Assembly (NCBI GenBank): GCA_017305835.1
Contig: JAFKJY010000073.1
Span: 1-50,311, forward strand
Length of the DNA: 50,311 nucleotides
Reading direction: 5' to 3'
From: Hyphomicrobiales bacterium
GTDB lineage: Bacteria; Pseudomonadota; Alphaproteobacteria; Rhizobiales; Rhizobiaceae
The translations under genes were made by a program, and so were the position numbers. The notes beneath the pieces were generated by a model. The model made no database searches and had not been told where the DNA came from. It saw only the letters and a list, made by a program, of their open reading frames with translations. Shown here in pieces: positions 48,363 to 50,311 of this stretch. Every line of letters starts with the position of its first letter. Position 1 is the stretch's first letter.

Positions 48363-48947
48363 TCAGCCGAAGACGGAATGCTTGCCGAAGGAATCGACCG
48401 GGTGGCTCTCGGCCCGCTCGACCGAGGAGCGCGCCGACGTCTCGCCCAGCTCCTCCAGCAGCTTCAGCCGCGCCCGGTTGAGCCGGCTCTTGATCGTGCC
48501 GATCGCGCAGCCGCAGATCTCCGCCGCGTCCTCGTAGCTGGTGCCCAGCACGCCGATCAGCATCAGCACCTCGCGCTGCTGGGTCGGCAGGCGCTGGATC
48601 GCCTCGGCGATCTCACGCCCGCGGGCGGACCATTCCTGCGTGGGGTCGGCCGCCGGCCGCGCCGAGGCGCATTCGGCCGCGCCCGGCGCCTCGCGCGCCG
48701 CCACCTTGATCTTCGTGTAGAAGGTGTTGCGCATGATCGTGAACAGCCACGACTTCATGCTGGTGCCGGGCTCGAACTGGTGGATGCTCGCCAGCCCCTT
48801 GGTCAGCGTCTCCTGCACGAGGTCGTCGGCGTCGGTGACGTTGCGGTAGAAGGTGCGGGCGAAGGCGCGCAGGGCCGGGATGAGGTCGACGATCTCCTGA
48901 CGCGCCGACGACGACTCACGTCGCGTGTCTCCCGGAACCGGCGGCAT
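48363..48947 (-). CDS. ECF RNA polymerase sigma factor, EcfG-like
   Basis: The 194-residue protein has sigma region 2 (LRAFARTFYRNVTDADDLVQ, then MKSWLFTIMRNTFYTKIK) and region 4 (RLPTQQREVLMLIGVLGTSY, then ICGCAIGTIKSRLNRARLKL). The region 4 sequence is close to EcfG, the general-stress sigma factor of Alphaproteobacteria. No NepR anti-sigma or PhyR gene is adjacent, so it may be a second EcfG copy or paralogue. GAGGAG precedes the ATG, and a near-match promoter lies upstream. Confidence 0.9.
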   Translation of the reverse strand: MPPVPGDTRRESSSARQEIVDLIPALRAFARTFYRNVTDADDLVQETLTKGLASIHQFEPGTSMKSWLFTIMRNTFYTKIKVAAREAPGAAECASARPAADPTQEWSARGREIAEAIQRLPTQQREVLMLIGVLGTSYEDAAEICGCAIGTIKSRLNRARLKLLEELGETSARSSVERAESHPVDSFGKHSVFG

Positions 48948-49000
48948 CGGGGGGATCTCCTCACGCTTGCATAGGTTGATGCTGCGAACCCACGCTCCTT

Positions 49001-49026
49001 AATGAGCGAGCCGGATCAATGGTTCC
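49001..49026 (-). promoter_or_regulatory. Near-match to an EcfG promoter upstream of the sigma factor gene (GGAAC-N17-CATT)
   Basis: On the minus strand GGAAC is at 49026-49022 and CATT at 49004-49001, one mismatch from CGTT. If active it would allow positive autoregulation. A GC-rich hairpin at about 49028-49062 separates it from the lipoprotein gene. Confidence 0.4.
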
Positions 49027-49087
49027 GGCCGGGCGGGCCGGTTTTCGCCCGCCCCGGCGGAGGCCCGGATTCGCTTGCGGCCGGCGC

Positions 49088-49321
49088 TCAGTCCGCCTGC
49101 TTCGGGATGTCGCCGCCCGTACCCGTCTGCGGGTTCGGGCTGCGGTCCGTCTCGACGTCGGCGGGCGGCGTCGCCTGTTTCACGCTGCCGGTCTGCTCCT
49201 GATCCTGGCGGCCGACGTCGCCCGACGCCCGCTCCTGCTTCTGACAGGCGGAGAGGCCAAGGCAGGCCGACACGACGAGCGGAACGAGCAGGCCCGTGCG
49301 GTATTTTCCAGCGATCGTCAT
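49088..49321 (-). CDS. Small lipoprotein of unknown function
   Basis: The 77-residue precursor has a lipoprotein signal (TGLLVPLVVSACLGLSAC, lipobox LSAC). A short polar, Gln/Asp/Thr-rich, probably disordered mature part follows (QDQEQTGSVKQATPP). The start is the ATG at 49321 with GGAGA-type sequence in front. It is divergent from ku, and its possible promoter is interleaved with that of ku. Confidence 0.75.
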   Translation of the reverse strand: MTIAGKYRTGLLVPLVVSACLGLSACQKQERASGDVGRQDQEQTGSVKQATPPADVETDRSPNPQTGTGGDIPKQAD

Positions 49322-49372
49322 GGCGGTCTCCTGCATCTGTCCGTGCGCGCCCCGCGCATCCCTTGCGGCAGC

Positions 49373-49398
49373 AACCCGCCGCTGCCCGGATTGGTTCC
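49373..49398 (-). promoter_or_regulatory. Near-match to an EcfG promoter of the small lipoprotein gene (GGAAC-N17-GGTT)
   Basis: On the minus strand GGAAC is at 49398-49394 and GGTT at 49376-49373, one mismatch from CGTT. It faces the lipoprotein gene at 49321. Confidence 0.45.
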
Positions 49399-49412
49399 CG
49401 CGCGCGCCGGCA

Positions 49413-49438
49413 GGAACCGCGGCCGGCATCGCCGCGTT
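49413..49438 (+). promoter_or_regulatory. EcfG-type general-stress promoter of ku, GGAAC-N17-CGTT
   Basis: GGAAC at 49413-49417 and CGTT at 49435-49438 are 17 bases apart. The predicted start near 49445 lies about 16 bases before the ku ATG. Confidence 0.78.
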
Positions 49439-49460
49439 TCCCGTGCTTTCGGGGAAGCCC

Positions 49461-50276
49461 ATGGCGCAGCGCAGTTTCTGGAAAGGCTATCTCAAGCTGT
49501 CGCTGGTCACCTGCCGCGTCGCCATGACACCGGCCACCACCGAGCGCGAGAAGGTGCGCTTCCACACGCTCAACCGCGCCACCGGCAACCGCATCGAGAG
49601 CCGCTACGTCGACGCCGTCACCGGCAAGCCGGTGAAGGACGCCGACGAGGCGCGCGGCTACCCGACCGGCGAGGACAAGTACGTCATCCTCGAGGAGGAC
49701 GAGCTCGAGGCGGTGGCACTGGAATCGACCCGCACCATCGACATCGAGATGTTCGTGCCGCGCGATTCGATCGGCTGGATCTGGCTCGACAGCCCGCATT
49801 ATCTCCTGCCCGACGACGAGATCGCCGAGGAGGCCTTCGCCGTCATCCGCGACGCGATGGACGAGACCGGCACGGCCGGCATCGCCCGGCTGGTGCTCTA
49901 TCGCCGCGAGCGCGCGGTGATGCTGGAGCCGCGCGACCGCGGCATCGTCGTGTGGACGCTGCGCTACGGCGACGAGGTGCGCGACCCGGCCGACCATTTC
50001 GCCGGCATCGACAGGGAGAAGCCCGATGCCAAGGCGCTCGCGCTTGTCACCCGGCTGATCGACAGGCGCACGACGAAATGGGATCCGGCGATGGTCCAGG
50101 ACCCGGTGCAGGACAAGCTGCTCGACATCATCGAGGCCCGCCGCAAGAAGCAGAAGCCGGCCCGTCCCGCCCGCAGGGAGGAGCCGCAGGATACCCCCGG
50201 CAACGTCGTCTCCATCCTAGATGCGCTGCGCAAGAGCGTCGAGGCCGAGAAGGGCGGCAAGCGCGGCCGGCGTTGA
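49461..50276 (+). CDS. ku: Non-homologous end-joining protein Ku
   Basis: The 271-residue bacterial Ku binds broken DNA ends as a homodimer ring and recruits the ligase LigD. It begins MAQRSFWKGYLKLSLVTCRV, a typical start, and has FHTLNRATGNRIESRYVDA, the ring-forming beta-barrel, and a C-terminal basic tail (EARRKKQKPARPARREE, GGKRGRR). No ligD is in the window. The ATG at 49461 is chosen because upstream codons overlap the divergent promoter. Rhizobia often have several ku genes, some of them under general-stress control. Confidence 0.95.
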   Translation: MAQRSFWKGYLKLSLVTCRVAMTPATTEREKVRFHTLNRATGNRIESRYVDAVTGKPVKDADEARGYPTGEDKYVILEEDELEAVALESTRTIDIEMFVPRDSIGWIWLDSPHYLLPDDEIAEEAFAVIRDAMDETGTAGIARLVLYRRERAVMLEPRDRGIVVWTLRYGDEVRDPADHFAGIDREKPDAKALALVTRLIDRRTTKWDPAMVQDPVQDKLLDIIEARRKKQKPARPARREEPQDTPGNVVSILDALRKSVEAEKGGKRGRR

Positions 50277-50311
50277 TCGGTCCGGCCTGCGCCTCGCTCA
50301 CCCCCACCCCT

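Overview
The window is very GC-rich chromosomal DNA from an alphaproteobacterium of the order Hyphomicrobiales (Rhizobiales), most likely a relative of Mesorhizobium or another Phyllobacteriaceae. The evidence is an Omp19-type lipoprotein like that of Brucella, an mdh-sucCD-sucA-sucB-lpd gene order, a PhaR/PhaA/PhaB polyhydroxybutyrate locus, palindromic intergenic repeats resembling the rhizobial RIME elements, and several promoters of the EcfG general-stress type. I cannot name the species. I saw no rRNA, tRNA, CRISPR array, insertion sequence or prophage.

Layout. 0-6 kb: the 3' end of a thiamine-phosphate synthase-like gene, a Sel1-repeat protein, efp, an inositol-monophosphatase-type phosphatase, a two-domain GNAT protein, and a MotA/TolQ-type proton channel paired with an OmpA/MotB-type partner. 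6-16 kb: accessory-looking DNA with two VapBC-type modules and one HicAB module, interspersed with an M32 carboxypeptidase, an FAD oxidoreductase plus M20 amidohydrolase pair, an ABC exporter and rpmE. 16-27.5 kb: a long minus-strand TCA-cycle cluster (mdh, sucC, sucD, sucA, yciI-like, sucB, lpd) that has a DUF4160/DUF2442 pair, a secreted protein, an SDR and a MAPEG protein between sucB and lpd. 27.8-38.9 kb: cardiolipin synthase, a zapE gene broken by one in-frame TGA, an omp19-like lipoprotein, ispG, a Gfo/Idh/MocA oxidoreductase, a hybrid histidine kinase, a polyprenyl diphosphate synthase, mtgA and rpmF. 39-42.4 kb: phaR, phaA and phaB. 42.4-50.3 kb: a stress-flavoured region with a small secreted protein, a BrkB-family protein, otsB-otsA, a three-gene operon ending in TIGR02587 and TIGR02588, an EcfG-like ECF sigma factor, a small lipoprotein and Ku.

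Two signals run through the window. First, five sites match GGAAC-N16/17-CGTT exactly and sit upstream of, and in the same orientation as, the channel/OmpA operon, the omp19-like gene, otsBA, the TIGR02587/TIGR02588 operon and ku. Four further near-matches precede the sigma factor gene and three other small genes. Together they suggest one general-stress regulon tying trehalose synthesis, end-joining repair, envelope proteins and several genes of unknown function. Second, at least four intergenic regions hold short (7-8 bp) tandem repeats whose two arms are reverse complements of each other; the unit sequence differs between sites, but the architecture is the same. The largest, behind mtgA, has fifteen perfect copies in one arm and about four in the other.

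The most unusual single gene is zapE. Its reading frame is intact except for one TGA that falls exactly at the conserved Cys of the AFG1/ZapE family, so it is either a nonsense mutation, a sequencing error or, less likely, a selenocysteine codon.
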